Below, in pieces: positions 42,001-50,608 of a stretch of 55,000 nucleotides of DNA. The stretch comes from Odoribacter sp. AF15-53 (lineage in GTDB: Bacteria > Bacteroidota > Bacteroidia > Bacteroidales > Marinifilaceae), in assembly GCF_003479425.1 (NCBI RefSeq), contig NZ_QUHC01000016.1, positions 1-55,000 of the forward strand, read 5' to 3'. Each line of letters begins with the position of its first letter. The stretch's first letter is position 1. A program made the position numbers and the translations under genes. Under the pieces are notes generated by a model. The model was not told the origin of the DNA and searched no databases. It saw only the letters and a program-made list of their open reading frames with translations.

Positions 42001-42445
42001 TGTTGAGGGAAGTTTTGGAACAATGTTGATGTACAGGGGATTGCAATTGAACGCTTTCTTTAAATACAGTATCGGGGGGGATATATACAACCAGACTCTG
42101 GTGGATAAGGTGGAGAACGTGGACCCGAAGAATAATGCCGATCGTCGGGTGTTGTACGATCGTTGGAAGGAGGCGGGGGATGTGGCCCGGTTTAAAGCGA
42201 TCGGTAACACGGAAATCACGATGCCGACATCGCGTTTTATCGAGAAGGAGAATTACGTGCAACTTTCTTCTTTGAGCGTGTCGTATCGTTTCCCGGCAGA
42301 GAAATTACGTCGCTTGGGTATGGAATCATTGAAAGTCACTGCTATCGGGAATGATATATTCCGAGCTTCCACGGTGAAGATGGAACGGGGAACGGTCTAT
42401 CCTTTTGCCCGGACTTACACGCTGTCGCTGCAAGTTGTCTTTTAA
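39083..42445 (+). CDS. SusC-like TonB-dependent outer-membrane transporter with STN domain
   Basis: A 1120-residue outer-membrane importer. Domains in order: signal peptide with membrane stretch at about 25-45, an STN signalling domain (about 58-110), a carboxypeptidase-regulatory-like domain (ISGVVRDKRKEPLIGVTVLV, about 133-215), the plug (VVVSTGYYNRKKESYTGATT; STILKDAAATAIYGSRASNG-like text near 325) and the beta barrel ending in LSLQVVF. The STN domain means it can signal to the FecR protein. The ligand is unknown: no glycoside hydrolase lies nearby. Confidence 0.96.
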   Translation: MKKNPLMGFVWVKNERWKFLLAMRLTLVFLFCFMLGGYANSTAQNQMNVKMGETTFEKLFQEIREQTGCIVMYNSDVLDKKMRVEANFGRIELADLLEKVLSGRGLTFEMDREFVILMKVQQKPDEQKKITISGVVRDKRKEPLIGVTVLVKGTSIGAVTDTAGRYKITLPARQDLVLIFSFIGMQSKEVKVTDQQEVNVVLEEDIEALDEVVVSTGYYNRKKESYTGATTSFTGDKLRMVSSGNVLSTLSVLDPSFKLLDNIEMGSDPNTIPEFTIRGGGSLQSEYENSPNMPTFILDGFEVNAEKIFDLDPNRVASITILKDAAATAIYGSRASNGVVVVETVEPQAGKLRLSYTFSGDFSFADLGVYDLMNAAEKLEYERLAGLYKHSNIEQGDRYSDRYNQRLKWVKQGIDTDWLSKPIKDLGFGHKHFLLVEGGDSSIRYGLSVNYNVTDGVMKKSGRRTIGIGSKLQYNYKNLRFINDLIYSSVKGTNSPYGSFTTYTYQNPYFYPYDENGNVKQYLYQPTLDGDVTVPNPLYNAAKNTRSESSYSEFNNNFSIEWNIMEGMTLRGKLSLNSKKESSDDFKPATHTDFTTTKYKGSYEKGERKTFTYDANVVFNYARSFEKHSINVAAVWNVRESSVDSYSVLAVNYPNEQMDHFGMGTAFKEGGKPSGDYEVSRLMGFAGNVNYGWDNRYLLDLSIRTDGSSVYGANQRWGTFGSVGVAWNIHRERWFEDSRVVSDLKLRGSIGSTGGQNFYPFQSIRMFSYKDDLVDGITYNGSIGALLKSYGNTDLKWQKNLKRNIGLDFAFFRSRLSGYVNYYKEDSKALLIDVLLAPSTGFNSYKDNLGEVENRGIEANIRGSVIRDTGKELQWDLFVGVMSNRNRLLKLNDALAAYNRMQDDKVNNAEDDKKSNRPVVRYQKGKSINAIWANESLGIDPNSGDEIFLDQDGKKVDKWSTDNYKPLGCKDADVEGSFGTMLMYRGLQLNAFFKYSIGGDIYNQTLVDKVENVDPKNNADRRVLYDRWKEAGDVARFKAIGNTEITMPTSRFIEKENYVQLSSLSVSYRFPAEKLRRLGMESLKVTAIGNDIFRASTVKMERGTVYPFARTYTLSLQVVF

Positions 42446-42482
42446 AATGTTGTGATACATGGAATATAAAAGCTATGAAATT

Positions 42483-43910
42483 ATGAAGGATATGAAAATA
42501 ATGATTGTCGCCTTTTTTGTATGTTTGGGCATGACTTCGTGCGAGGCGTGGTTTGATGTTTCCCCGAAATCGGACGTGAAATCGGATGATTTATTCAAGG
42601 ACGAGAATGGCTTCTGGGATGTGTTGACGGGTGTTTATTCCGTTATGGTGACTCCCTCCGCGTACGGGCGGGAACTGACTTACGGTTACCTGGATGTGAT
42701 GGCGCAGTACTATGATAAGATCACGAGCCAGACACATAATTATTACAAGGCGAAAAGCTATGATTACAAGGATTCCAAGGAAGAAACCCGTTTGCAGGCT
42801 ATCTGGAAAGGACACTATAAGGCGATTGTGAATCTGAACGTGTTGTTGGAATACGTCGATAAGAATAAAGCCGTGTTCAGTTCCGAACAACATTACCGGG
42901 TCGTGAAAGGGGAGGCTTTGGGCTTACGCGCGTTCCTGCATTTGGATTTGCTCCGTTTATTCGGAGCTTCACCGGCAGACGGGTTGGAGCAACAGACGAT
43001 TCCTTATGCCGATGCTTACACGAACGTGGCTCAACCGGCTTTGTCCATGGGTACGTTTGTCAACCGGGTTGTTCGTGATCTGGATTCGGCACGGGTGATG
43101 CTGGTTAATTCCGACTGGTTCGGTCCGGCGTATCAAAATCTGTATGAAACCCGTGATTCCAGCATGAGCGATCGCGGGAGCCGGATGAATTGTTTCACCG
43201 TGTCAGCGTTGAAAGCGAGAGCGTATAGCTATATCGGGGACAAGGATAACGCGATGAGGGCTATCCGCGAGGTGATCAACGAGAACACGAGGGAGCCTAT
43301 GGAGCCTTTAAGATTGGCAAATTCCGCCAGTGAGAGTGATCGGTTGTTTAAAGATGAGATATTATTCCGGTTGAACGTGGAGGAGTTGGAAGAGGGAACA
43401 TCGGCCTATTTTGGCGAGAATGCCATAAAAAATGGCGTGAGTACGAGTGCCACGGCGCTGTGTTTCACGGGAACCAAGGTGACGAATCTCTACCAGGCGG
43501 TGACGGCGGGGGATGATGATTTTCGCTTGAAATTGTGGTTTCAGCCGACGGATGTCAGCTCGTCGTGGATGCCGGCAAAATACAAGAACGTGAAGTTTAT
43601 TCCTATCGTGAGACTGTCCGAATTGTACTTGATTGCGGCGGAGTGTGCTTCCGGTAATGACGGTCTGGCTTACCTGAACAAGATCCGTGCTCATCGCGGG
43701 TTGGCGGCCTTGGAGGGGGAGGTTGACCTGGCGGACGAGATCGCCAAGGAGTACCGGAAAGAGTTCGTGGCCGAGGGACAGATGTTTTTCTATTATAAAC
43801 GGATGAATCTGGGACGTATCGGCGTTTTCTCCACGGTGAACCTGGCGGATAAAAATGCGGTTTACCGGATTCCCGTGCCGAAAGATGAATTGGATTATGG
43901 TAACATGTAG
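42483..43910 (+). CDS. SusD/RagB-like surface nutrient-binding lipoprotein
   Basis: Partner lid of the SusC-like transporter, about 475 residues. The lipobox is GMTSC at about residue 20 of the start chosen (MKDMKIMIVAFF). A start at 42459 is possible but puts eight polar residues before the signal peptide. RagB/SusD signatures include VVKGEALGLRAFLHLDLLRL and, near the end, LYLIAAECAS, LNKIRAHRGL and YRKEFVAEGQMFFYYKR. The gene begins 38 bases after susC, so they form one transcript. Confidence 0.94.
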   Translation: MKDMKIMIVAFFVCLGMTSCEAWFDVSPKSDVKSDDLFKDENGFWDVLTGVYSVMVTPSAYGRELTYGYLDVMAQYYDKITSQTHNYYKAKSYDYKDSKEETRLQAIWKGHYKAIVNLNVLLEYVDKNKAVFSSEQHYRVVKGEALGLRAFLHLDLLRLFGASPADGLEQQTIPYADAYTNVAQPALSMGTFVNRVVRDLDSARVMLVNSDWFGPAYQNLYETRDSSMSDRGSRMNCFTVSALKARAYSYIGDKDNAMRAIREVINENTREPMEPLRLANSASESDRLFKDEILFRLNVEELEEGTSAYFGENAIKNGVSTSATALCFTGTKVTNLYQAVTAGDDDFRLKLWFQPTDVSSSWMPAKYKNVKFIPIVRLSELYLIAAECASGNDGLAYLNKIRAHRGLAALEGEVDLADEIAKEYRKEFVAEGQMFFYYKRMNLGRIGVFSTVNLADKNAVYRIPVPKDELDYGNM

Positions 43911-43925
43911 ACAAAGAATTTTTAA

Positions 43926-44645
43926 ATGAATGGCTCTATGATAAGAAATATAGTATGGATGTGTTTATTTGCCGTTTCGTGTATAGGATGTCAGGAGAAT
44001 GATCGTTTGGTATACACGACCAAACCTTCTGTTTTCTTCCCGGATTACACGGCAGGTAAAGATAGTGTGACTTATTCATTCCGGATGACGAAAGAAGATC
44101 GGGATACCGTTTATCTGACCGTTAAGCTGGTCGGACAGAGTTTAGAACACAGGGCGCCCATAGGCTTGGTCGTGGATAAGGATGAAACGACTGCACGAGA
44201 AGGCGTGTATTACGAAATGGACGAGACGTATTGGCTTGAACCGGGTAGTGGAGAAGTAAAAATACCTGTTTACCTGATACAGGGAGGGACGGATATAGAC
44301 GATGATATCTTGACCTTGGCACTCCGGCTCGTGCCCACGGACGATTTTGACGTGGCTTACGAGGATAAATCCCGCGTGTACGTGAGGGTAACGAATCAAC
44401 TGGTGAAGCCCAGTTATTGGGAAGACTTGTTGGTCATCTATTTCGGGGAGTATTCTCAGGTGAAACACGAGAAATGTATCGAGGTGATGGGGCATGATTT
44501 CCCGCTGACGCAGGATGAGGTCGCTAGTTTTCCCGGTAGTTACAGCTATTTTATGATTCAGGGGAGGACGGTTTGTTACTATTACGCGACGCATGACGTG
44601 AAAGACGAGAACGGTAAGAAAATAGAAGTGTGGGATCCATTTTAA
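43926..44645 (+). CDS. DUF4843 surface lipoprotein
   Basis: A 239-residue lipoprotein with lipobox SCIGC (Cys about 23) and the opening ENDRLVYTTKPSVFFPDYTA typical of the DUF4843 family. The fold is probably immunoglobulin-like strands; near 75-130 a Calx-like pattern (TTAREGVYYEMDE, VYLIQGGTDIDDDIL) is seen. Such proteins often accompany SusC/SusD pairs and may be accessory binding proteins. It lies 15 bases after the SusD gene and 12 before the next gene. An ATG at 43938 (MIRNIVW) is an alternative start. Confidence 0.88.
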   Translation: MNGSMIRNIVWMCLFAVSCIGCQENDRLVYTTKPSVFFPDYTAGKDSVTYSFRMTKEDRDTVYLTVKLVGQSLEHRAPIGLVVDKDETTAREGVYYEMDETYWLEPGSGEVKIPVYLIQGGTDIDDDILTLALRLVPTDDFDVAYEDKSRVYVRVTNQLVKPSYWEDLLVIYFGEYSQVKHEKCIEVMGHDFPLTQDEVASFPGSYSYFMIQGRTVCYYYATHDVKDENGKKIEVWDPF

Positions 44646-44657
44646 TTCGTAAAAAGT

Positions 44658-46226
44658 ATGAGACAATATTTATTGATATGGTTTGTGTTCCTCGCGTCTT
44701 TTATGGGATGCGTGGACGACGAGAGTAATACCCGGATCGAGGAACTGAACGAGGTTACGCTGGAGGGATTACAGGACAAGTACAGCGCGAAATTGGGGAG
44801 CTATTTACAGATTCCCTTGTCGATAAAAACCGCGACGGGGGATGAATCCCGGTTGAGTTTCGTGTGGTATACTTACACGGCGACTTCCCGGTTGAAGGCG
44901 GATACGTTGGGAAAGACGAAAGATTTGAATGCTTTCATTGATCCGAAAATCCTGGTACCGGGGGAGGATTATTCCCTGGTGGTGAAAATCACGGATCAGA
45001 CTACCGGCGTGTATTATCGGAAGAAAATGAAACTGGAAGTTCTTTCCGATTTCACGAAAGGAACACTTTTGTTGTGCGAGGAAAATGGTTCTAGCGCGCT
45101 TCATTTCATGGTTGATGACGCGGAGAAGACATTTATCAAGAATGTTTTCGAGGCGGCTAACGGGGAGAAATTAGTTCATCCCACGCGGGTTTATGCCTTG
45201 AATCCCAATAAATACCAACCGCAGATGAAAGAGGTGTTGGTGTTGTGTGAGAATGAAACGGGAGGTTATTTTCTGAATCCGGTATCTATGAAAAGTAATC
45301 GTACTGTCGAGAGCGCGATAACTTTCATGCCGGAAACGGGGATTTATTCATCAAAATTGCACGTGGCAAGTACATCAAGGTCTGTTGATTATTTGATTAT
45401 CAGTAATCAGGTGTTTAAAAGAGGAACAAACATGGGGGCCATGACTTGGGATGCCCCGATGGTCGTGGTGGAAGGGGCGACGGAATACCAGATCGGAACG
45501 GGGATGGTACAGTCGACCAGTGGGCCTGCATTTTATGATGAACTGAACGGACGGATTCTAGTACATAGTAATACGGTGTGGAATAAAGCCCCGTTGAAGC
45601 AGTTGAAAACAGAGGCCGGAGATTTGAATTATTTCGATTGTAATAATATGGGGACGGGAATGGAATACCTGGCGGGGGGATTACTCTCTGCCAATAATGA
45701 ATGTTGGATGTTGTTACGCCAAAAAGAAACGATGCAGAGTTATTTGTATAAAATAAGGATTACATCGGCCAATCAGGGAACCAGTCTGGCAAAGATTGCG
45801 ATAACTCCCGAAATTGCTCCTCATTTTGCGGAAGCGACGTGTTTTGCCTCTCTGAATGATATGAAAGATATCTTGTTTTATTCAACGGGGAATAGTGTCT
45901 ATTCGATCGCGTTGAGTAGTCTGAGAGAGGGCGTGACAAGTAATTTGGAGGCGGAAATCATAGACGGGAATAAAGATGGTTTCTCTATCACGGGGATGAA
46001 AGTGGATGCCATTCTGGTTCCGGCCCCGACACCGGAAAATCCTTTGGCAACCCGGACGGCACAACAGGTACGTTTATGTATACGGGACCAAAATGTGACG
46101 GGAAACAGTAAAGGCGGGATCGCTTATTACGAGTTGGGTACGGTAGGGGGGATTCATGCTGATCCGGTATACCGGAAAGCTGGATTTTGTGATCGGGTGA
46201 TAGATATAGAAGAGAAATACGAATAA
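44658..46226 (+). CDS. PKD-like family lipoprotein
   Basis: A 522-residue lipoprotein (lipobox ASFMGC, Cys about 18). The first about 130 residues contain an Ig/PKD-like domain (LSFVWYTYTATSRLKADTLG, EDYSLVVKITDQTTGVYYRK), as expected of the Bacteroidetes PKD-like lipoprotein family. The remainder looks like a beta-propeller-type region, with repeated strand patterns such as VLVLCENETGGYFLNPVSM and DILFYSTGNSVYSIALSSL. It probably binds the same ligand as the SusC/SusD pair. It forms part of one operon with them. Confidence 0.87.
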   Translation: MRQYLLIWFVFLASFMGCVDDESNTRIEELNEVTLEGLQDKYSAKLGSYLQIPLSIKTATGDESRLSFVWYTYTATSRLKADTLGKTKDLNAFIDPKILVPGEDYSLVVKITDQTTGVYYRKKMKLEVLSDFTKGTLLLCEENGSSALHFMVDDAEKTFIKNVFEAANGEKLVHPTRVYALNPNKYQPQMKEVLVLCENETGGYFLNPVSMKSNRTVESAITFMPETGIYSSKLHVASTSRSVDYLIISNQVFKRGTNMGAMTWDAPMVVVEGATEYQIGTGMVQSTSGPAFYDELNGRILVHSNTVWNKAPLKQLKTEAGDLNYFDCNNMGTGMEYLAGGLLSANNECWMLLRQKETMQSYLYKIRITSANQGTSLAKIAITPEIAPHFAEATCFASLNDMKDILFYSTGNSVYSIALSSLREGVTSNLEAEIIDGNKDGFSITGMKVDAILVPAPTPENPLATRTAQQVRLCIRDQNVTGNSKGGIAYYELGTVGGIHADPVYRKAGFCDRVIDIEEKYE

Positions 46227-46235
46227 TATATAAAC

Positions 46236-47432
46236 ATGAGACAGATTGTTTTATTTTTAATGATGTGTATCTCCGTGCAGCTTGTTGCTGCACAGGGGAT
46301 CCATTTCACGACCGGAGATTTCCAAGAGATTGTGAAGCGAGCCGGGGCCGAGAAAAAAGGGATTTTTGTAGACGTGTATACTTCGTGGTGTGGGCCTTGC
46401 AAAATGATGGCAAAGAACGTTTTCACGGATGAGAAAGTGGGAGAGTTTTATAATGCTCATTTTGTTTGCGTGAAGTTGGACGCGGAAAAACAGAGTGAGC
46501 ACGGGTTCTTTAAGAAGTATAAAGCCGGTGGTTATCCTTCTTTTTTCTGGCTGAACGAGAACGGTGATTTGCTTGATTTGCACGTGGGGTATCTGGAGGC
46601 TCTCGCTTTTATCGAGAAAGGGAAGGCTTCCAAGGATTCGGATTTTCCGAGACAGTTGGCGGCAATGAAAGAACGATGGGAGGGCGGCGAACGTTCCATT
46701 GAACTCGTGCGATCTTATGTTTTCGGCGCTCTGGGGAAGCTCGACCCGGATCGGGTGGATGTTTGTCTGGAAGATTATTTGTCGGGACTTACGGATGAGG
46801 AGTTGCTCTCGGAAGATGCTTACAGCGTGTTGCGATCTTGTATACGTTCTCCAGATAAAAAGGTTGTCAAGCAACTTATTTTGCATGCGGATGTGTACAA
46901 AAATTACGATAAGGATTTCTGGATCAACATGTACCGGGCTGTCGTTCGTGTCGGGAGTATCATGTATCAAGAGAAACCGAAGGAATATGAACGATATATA
47001 CAGGATTTGAAAAGATTGGATTCGCCTTTAGCAATCATGTATTATGATATTCTGGAGGTGGAAAGGCTACTTTTTGATCATGAATATGGTAAAGCGATTC
47101 CCGCGATTATACCTCTCGCGGAGAAGTATGGCGATGAACACAAGTATTTGTATAGCCAGCTTTTTTACACGATGATTATTGCCAATTATTTTCGAGAGGC
47201 TCCCGTCGTGGATGAAGAGGTGGAAGAAGTGATCCGGGTTGCCGATTGTGCGATGAAAGCACAACCTAGTCAGGAGAATTTGTTATACTTGGCGGTGGCT
47301 CATGCTAAACGGGAGGATTATAAACAAGCTTATGCCGTGTTGGCCAGCATGCCGATGTTTGGGAAACCCATGTTATCACTGGCCCTGTATCGGTATTTGA
47401 ATTTGCCTTTCGTGGGGAGTGCATACAGGTAA
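46236..47432 (+). CDS. Secreted thioredoxin-domain protein with helical C-terminal region
   Basis: A 398-residue periplasmic protein (signal MRQIVLFLMMCISVQLVAAQ). A thioredoxin fold occupies about 22-140 with the active site WCGPC at 51-55 in DVYTSWCGPCKMMAKNVF. The remaining 250 residues are helical and TPR-like. It is the last gene of the SusC/SusD locus. The thioredoxin could keep cysteines reduced in a lipoprotein of the locus or act on the imported ligand. The role is not known. Confidence 0.88.
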   Translation: MRQIVLFLMMCISVQLVAAQGIHFTTGDFQEIVKRAGAEKKGIFVDVYTSWCGPCKMMAKNVFTDEKVGEFYNAHFVCVKLDAEKQSEHGFFKKYKAGGYPSFFWLNENGDLLDLHVGYLEALAFIEKGKASKDSDFPRQLAAMKERWEGGERSIELVRSYVFGALGKLDPDRVDVCLEDYLSGLTDEELLSEDAYSVLRSCIRSPDKKVVKQLILHADVYKNYDKDFWINMYRAVVRVGSIMYQEKPKEYERYIQDLKRLDSPLAIMYYDILEVERLLFDHEYGKAIPAIIPLAEKYGDEHKYLYSQLFYTMIIANYFREAPVVDEEVEEVIRVADCAMKAQPSQENLLYLAVAHAKREDYKQAYAVLASMPMFGKPMLSLALYRYLNLPFVGSAYR

Positions 47433-47477
47433 AAATAAAGAAGCCTGAAAATTTGATTTTCAGGCTTCTTTATTTTT
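47431..47477. terminator. Strong bidirectional terminator
   Basis: A perfect 22-bp stem (47431-47452 with 47456-47477, loop TTG) with AT-rich ends lies between the converging thioredoxin and LolA-like genes and overlaps both stop codons' edges. It serves both strands. Confidence 0.9.
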
Positions 47478-48111
47478 ATCGCAAATCAATTACCTCGACT
47501 TCCGGATGTGCTTCCTTGTCAAAACGGAAAAACTTCACATCCAGTTCCGTGGCCGGTTTTTTTAGTTCTTTGATCGAGATTTCGATGTCATTCCCGTCCT
47601 TGCCGAAAGAAGTGACTTTCTCGACGGTGTTGGTTTTCGTGTTAATCCATACCCCGATTTTACTGATCTGCTTGTGTACTGTTTTGGGCGTCAACTCGAT
47701 ATAGGCTTTGCCGTCTTTTTCTTCTACCAGTTTCTGGTTGAATTTCTGGTTGTGTATATCGAACAGGATCGTGGGGTTCAACATTTCTTCCTCGTTGTTG
47801 TCGGGGTTCTTGATATTTACTTCTTCGGATTCGGGCATGTAGGTATAGATGACCTCGCCGTCGAAATAGTTGGTGACGTCCATCACGTCGATCTTGTACA
47901 TCTTATCCTTCATGAAAGCCTTGCCATGATGGTTTTCCTTGATGTTTTCCGCTTTATTGATCATGGTTAGGTCGAACGTGATTTCCAAGGCCGGATACGA
48001 TTTTATGTGTTCCACGGCTTTGTCAAGAATTGTCTTCGCCTTGCTGTCTGTTTGTGCAAATAAAAATGTGCCGCTAAGGGCTAGAATCATTAATGTTAGA
48101 ATGTACTTCAT
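47476..48111 (-). CDS. LolA-like outer-membrane lipoprotein carrier
   Basis: A 211-residue periplasmic protein (signal MKYILTLMILALSGTFLFAQ) of the LolA/LolB fold. GKAFMKDKMYKIDVMD, TNYFDGEVIYTYMPESEEV and NPTILFD match the beta-strand and loop pattern of LolA. It would shuttle lipoproteins or lipids between membranes. Bacteroidetes have several LolA-like paralogues, so the main Lol role is not certain. A TATATTTG box (48164-48157 on minus) lies 46 bases upstream. Confidence 0.82.
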   Translation of the reverse strand: MKYILTLMILALSGTFLFAQTDSKAKTILDKAVEHIKSYPALEITFDLTMINKAENIKENHHGKAFMKDKMYKIDVMDVTNYFDGEVIYTYMPESEEVNIKNPDNNEEEMLNPTILFDIHNQKFNQKLVEEKDGKAYIELTPKTVHKQISKIGVWINTKTNTVEKVTSFGKDGNDIEISIKELKKPATELDVKFFRFDKEAHPEVEVIDLR

Positions 48112-48156
48112 ATTCGTGTGATGTTTTTATTGTGTCCTTTTTCTTAAAAACTAAAG

Positions 48157-48164
48157 CAAATATA
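48157..48164 (-). promoter_or_regulatory. Promoter -7 box for the LolA-like gene
   Basis: Minus-strand TATATTTG, an exact TAnnTTTG match, 46 bases before the start codon. Confidence 0.5.
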
Positions 48165-48234
48165 GGGATTATCCCGTAGAACCAAAAACTTATAAGAAAA
48201 TTTGCTACTTTCGCACCGTTTTTTGAATCAGGAG

Positions 48235-49101
48235 ATGGATAAGGTAAAAGGGATTTTGTTCGCCGCGCTATCCGCGGCAACTTTCGGGTTGATTCCACTA
48301 TATGCAAATCAGGCTATATTGGATGGCGTAAATAACGAGACAATACTGGTATATCGGTATGGTATAGCGGGAATCGTGTACGCTATTTATTTGTTGATCA
48401 GGAAAATGAGCATGCGATTGACCCGAAAAGAGGCGAAAGAAATCATGCTGGCCGGGGTCGGGGGATATGGTATCACGGCTTTCTTCCTGATGTGGTCATA
48501 TCACTACATGCCCACGGGGGTGGCGACGGCGATTCATTTCTTTTATCCCGTTGTCGTGGCGATATTAATGGCCATCTTTTACAAGGAGCGACTGCCCTTG
48601 GAAGTAAAGGCCGGGATCGTATTGGCGATATGCGGGGTATATCTGTTGTCGTGGGCTCCCGGGGAGGTGAAATGGTTGGGATTATTCTTCGTGTTGATGT
48701 CAACGGTCACTTACGGGTGTTATATCACGGCGCTGAACCGTCCCGTGCTGAAACAAATAAACCCGGATGTACTCACGTGTTACGTGTTATTGTTTACTGC
48801 CGTCTTTTACTTGATCATAGCCGTTGCCCAGGGAAAAATGGAAGTGATCACGAGACCCCGTTTCTTGTTGGATATGCTACAGTTGGCCGTGTTGAGCACG
48901 ATCGTTTCGGCTCGACTACTGGTTGCTGCCGTGAAATTGATCGGTTCCGTGACAAGTTCGGTTCTGGGAACTCTGGAACCGATTACCGCGATTGTCGTGG
49001 GTGTCTTGTATTTTAACGAACAACTTTCGTACGCCAATTACCTGGGGTTGCTTATCGTGATAGTCGCTGTTTTAATCGTGATATACAGGATGAAAAAATA
49101 A
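48235..49101 (+). CDS. EamA-family (DMT) transporter
   Basis: A 288-residue inner-membrane protein with about ten helices in two EamA repeats, the drug/metabolite transporter plan. Typical text includes GATFGLIPLYANQA-like start, FFYPVVVAILMAIFYKERLP at the end of the first repeat and LGTLEPITAIVVGVLYFNEQ at the end of the second. The start MDKVKGILF is preferred because GGAG lies directly before its ATG; an earlier frame start at 48202 would add 11 polar residues. The substrate is unknown. Confidence 0.88.
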   Translation: MDKVKGILFAALSAATFGLIPLYANQAILDGVNNETILVYRYGIAGIVYAIYLLIRKMSMRLTRKEAKEIMLAGVGGYGITAFFLMWSYHYMPTGVATAIHFFYPVVVAILMAIFYKERLPLEVKAGIVLAICGVYLLSWAPGEVKWLGLFFVLMSTVTYGCYITALNRPVLKQINPDVLTCYVLLFTAVFYLIIAVAQGKMEVITRPRFLLDMLQLAVLSTIVSARLLVAAVKLIGSVTSSVLGTLEPITAIVVGVLYFNEQLSYANYLGLLIVIVAVLIVIYRMKK

Positions 49102-49149
49102 CGGGGGAAATCTTATCCTGTTTTTTTGTGAATCCTATTTATTTTTGGC

Positions 49150-49157
49150 TATTTTTG
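49150..49157 (+). promoter_or_regulatory. Promoter -7 box for cdaA
   Basis: TATTTTTG is an exact TAnnTTTG match 30 bases before the cdaA start codon. Confidence 0.55.
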
Positions 49158-49186
49158 CGGATGAAATTGACTTTTAAGAATATAGT

Positions 49187-49975
49187 ATGCTGTTATTTAT
49201 AACTGTAAGTTTCTATACCATAGCGGATATATTGTTGGCTGCTTTTATTTTTTACCAGGTTTACAAGCTGGTGAAAGGTACGGTTGCGATAAATATCTTC
49301 GCGGGAATCTTTACTTTCTACGTGGCTTGGTTGCTGGTGAAGGCTTTGAACATGGAACTGGTTTCCAGTATCTTGGGGCAGTTCATCGGGATGGGGGTGA
49401 TCGCCTTGTTGATCGTGTTCCAGCAGGAAGTGCGGCGATTCCTTTTGTTACTTGGTAGTAAGTATAATTTGCAGAATCTGTTTAACCTGGAGCGACTCTT
49501 CGCGAAAACGTCGATCAAGGATGAGGTGGCAGACGCGATAGTGCGGGCTTGTGACTATTTTTCCAAGACTAAAACGGGTGCCCTGATCGTGTTGTCGCAA
49601 AATTCGGAGTTGTTTAATTACGCCCAGACGGGAGTGCTCATTCGTTCGATCGTGACGGAGGAGTTGCTTGAGAATATCTTTTTCAAGAATTCACCGCTGC
49701 ATGACGGGGCCGTGATTATCGCGGATAATAAGATTTTAGCGGCAAGATGTATTTTACCGGTTTCGGATAATAATAATATTCCGGGAAGTCTGGGGTTGCG
49801 CCATCGTGCCGCCATCGGGATGAGTTCCGTGACGGATGCCCACATTGTCGTGGTCAGTGAGGAGACGGGAAACATATCTTTCGTGAAGGACGGGCATTTT
49901 AAAGTGCGTATTACTCCACAGGAATTGAATAGCTTCCTACATAACGATTTCACGGGTTTCGTCGTGAATAAGTAA
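49187..49975 (+). CDS. cdaA: Diadenylate cyclase CdaA
   Basis: Membrane-bound enzyme that makes the second messenger c-di-AMP from two ATP. Of 262 residues, the first 85 hold three membrane helices, followed by the DAC domain. The catalytic motifs DGA (173-175, in LHDGAVII) and RHRAA (205-209, in LGLRHRAAIGMS) are both intact. In other bacteria c-di-AMP controls potassium transport and osmotic balance. A TATTTTTG box precedes the gene. A very large inverted repeat begins 19 bases after the stop. Confidence 0.96.
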   Translation: MLLFITVSFYTIADILLAAFIFYQVYKLVKGTVAINIFAGIFTFYVAWLLVKALNMELVSSILGQFIGMGVIALLIVFQQEVRRFLLLLGSKYNLQNLFNLERLFAKTSIKDEVADAIVRACDYFSKTKTGALIVLSQNSELFNYAQTGVLIRSIVTEELLENIFFKNSPLHDGAVIIADNKILAARCILPVSDNNNIPGSLGLRHRAAIGMSSVTDAHIVVVSEETGNISFVKDGHFKVRITPQELNSFLHNDFTGFVVNK

Positions 49976-49993
49976 TACCACCCTCGTTCCTTC

Positions 49994-50099
49994 GCTTACA
50001 TCTGTTCGTTATGTCTTCGATAAATCATCGTTATACTTTCGTTCCTATAGACCCTGTTTTAAGGAATGTATATCGAAGACATAACGAACAGATGTAAGC
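49994..50099 (+). repeat. 29-bp perfect inverted repeat, 3' of cdaA
   Basis: Arms 49994-50022 and 50071-50099 are exact reverse complements (core ATCTGTTCGTTATGTCTTCG) around a 48-base spacer that contains a smaller GTTCC/GGAAT pairing. It begins 19 bases after the stop codon. It could be a terminator (no T-run) or a mobile or structural repeat. Confidence 0.85.
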
Positions 50100-50400
50100 T
50101 TAAGACATGTTTAATCATTTGTTTATAGTTGTTCTCCTGTCGTTTGTCGTACAGGTATTAAATTTGGGGTAAACCTGTAGTGAACCCGTACAAGAAAGGC
50201 ATCACAGACGCTACACCTCCAGTACAGAGACGCTCCAGAGACACTCACGACGGGAGTGGGACTGAAGGTGATCTGTGGGTGAAATGGAAGAGCGAACCTT
50301 GTTGTTTGGTAATTCTTTTTTAATCCCGTGAAAAATGATCAATTTTAAGGCCTTGTTCTTTAGTGAGTTGTAAAAAAGTTGAAAAATAATGATGAAAATA
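50100..50400. other. Gap upstream of the rRNA promoters
   Basis: No gene is seen. Between about 50160 and 50300 there is a run of short related words (CAGACGCTACAC, CAGAGACGCTCC, CAGAGACACTCA) with a period near 11. The rest is AT-rich and leads to promoter P1. Confidence 0.35.
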
Positions 50401-50433
50401 TTTGGAGAAGGAGATTTAATTGCCTTATCTTTG
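50401..50433 (+). promoter_or_regulatory. rRNA promoter P1
   Basis: TTTGGAG at 50401 (the -33 element TTTG) and TATCTTTG at 50426-50433, 21 bases apart, followed by GCACCCGCT. Promoter layout is the same as at P2. Confidence 0.75.
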
Positions 50434-50608
50434 CACCCGCTAAAACGGAAGAGAGGATGGGCAAAACAGCACAAATCACGGAGGTTTTAGCAGAGTTCTT
50501 GAGATGTTGATAAGTAAAATCGGAAGGGATCGCTTACTTGATTTAATTGTTCAAAATGAATGATTACGAGAGTCAAGAAAAAAAAGTTTGAAAAAACTTG
50601 CGAAAAAA

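Noticed and set aside
36457..47432. The SusC/SusD locus as a polysaccharide utilisation locus
   Set aside because: No carbohydrate-active enzyme is encoded between the sigma factor and the terminator at 47431, so a glycan substrate is not supported.
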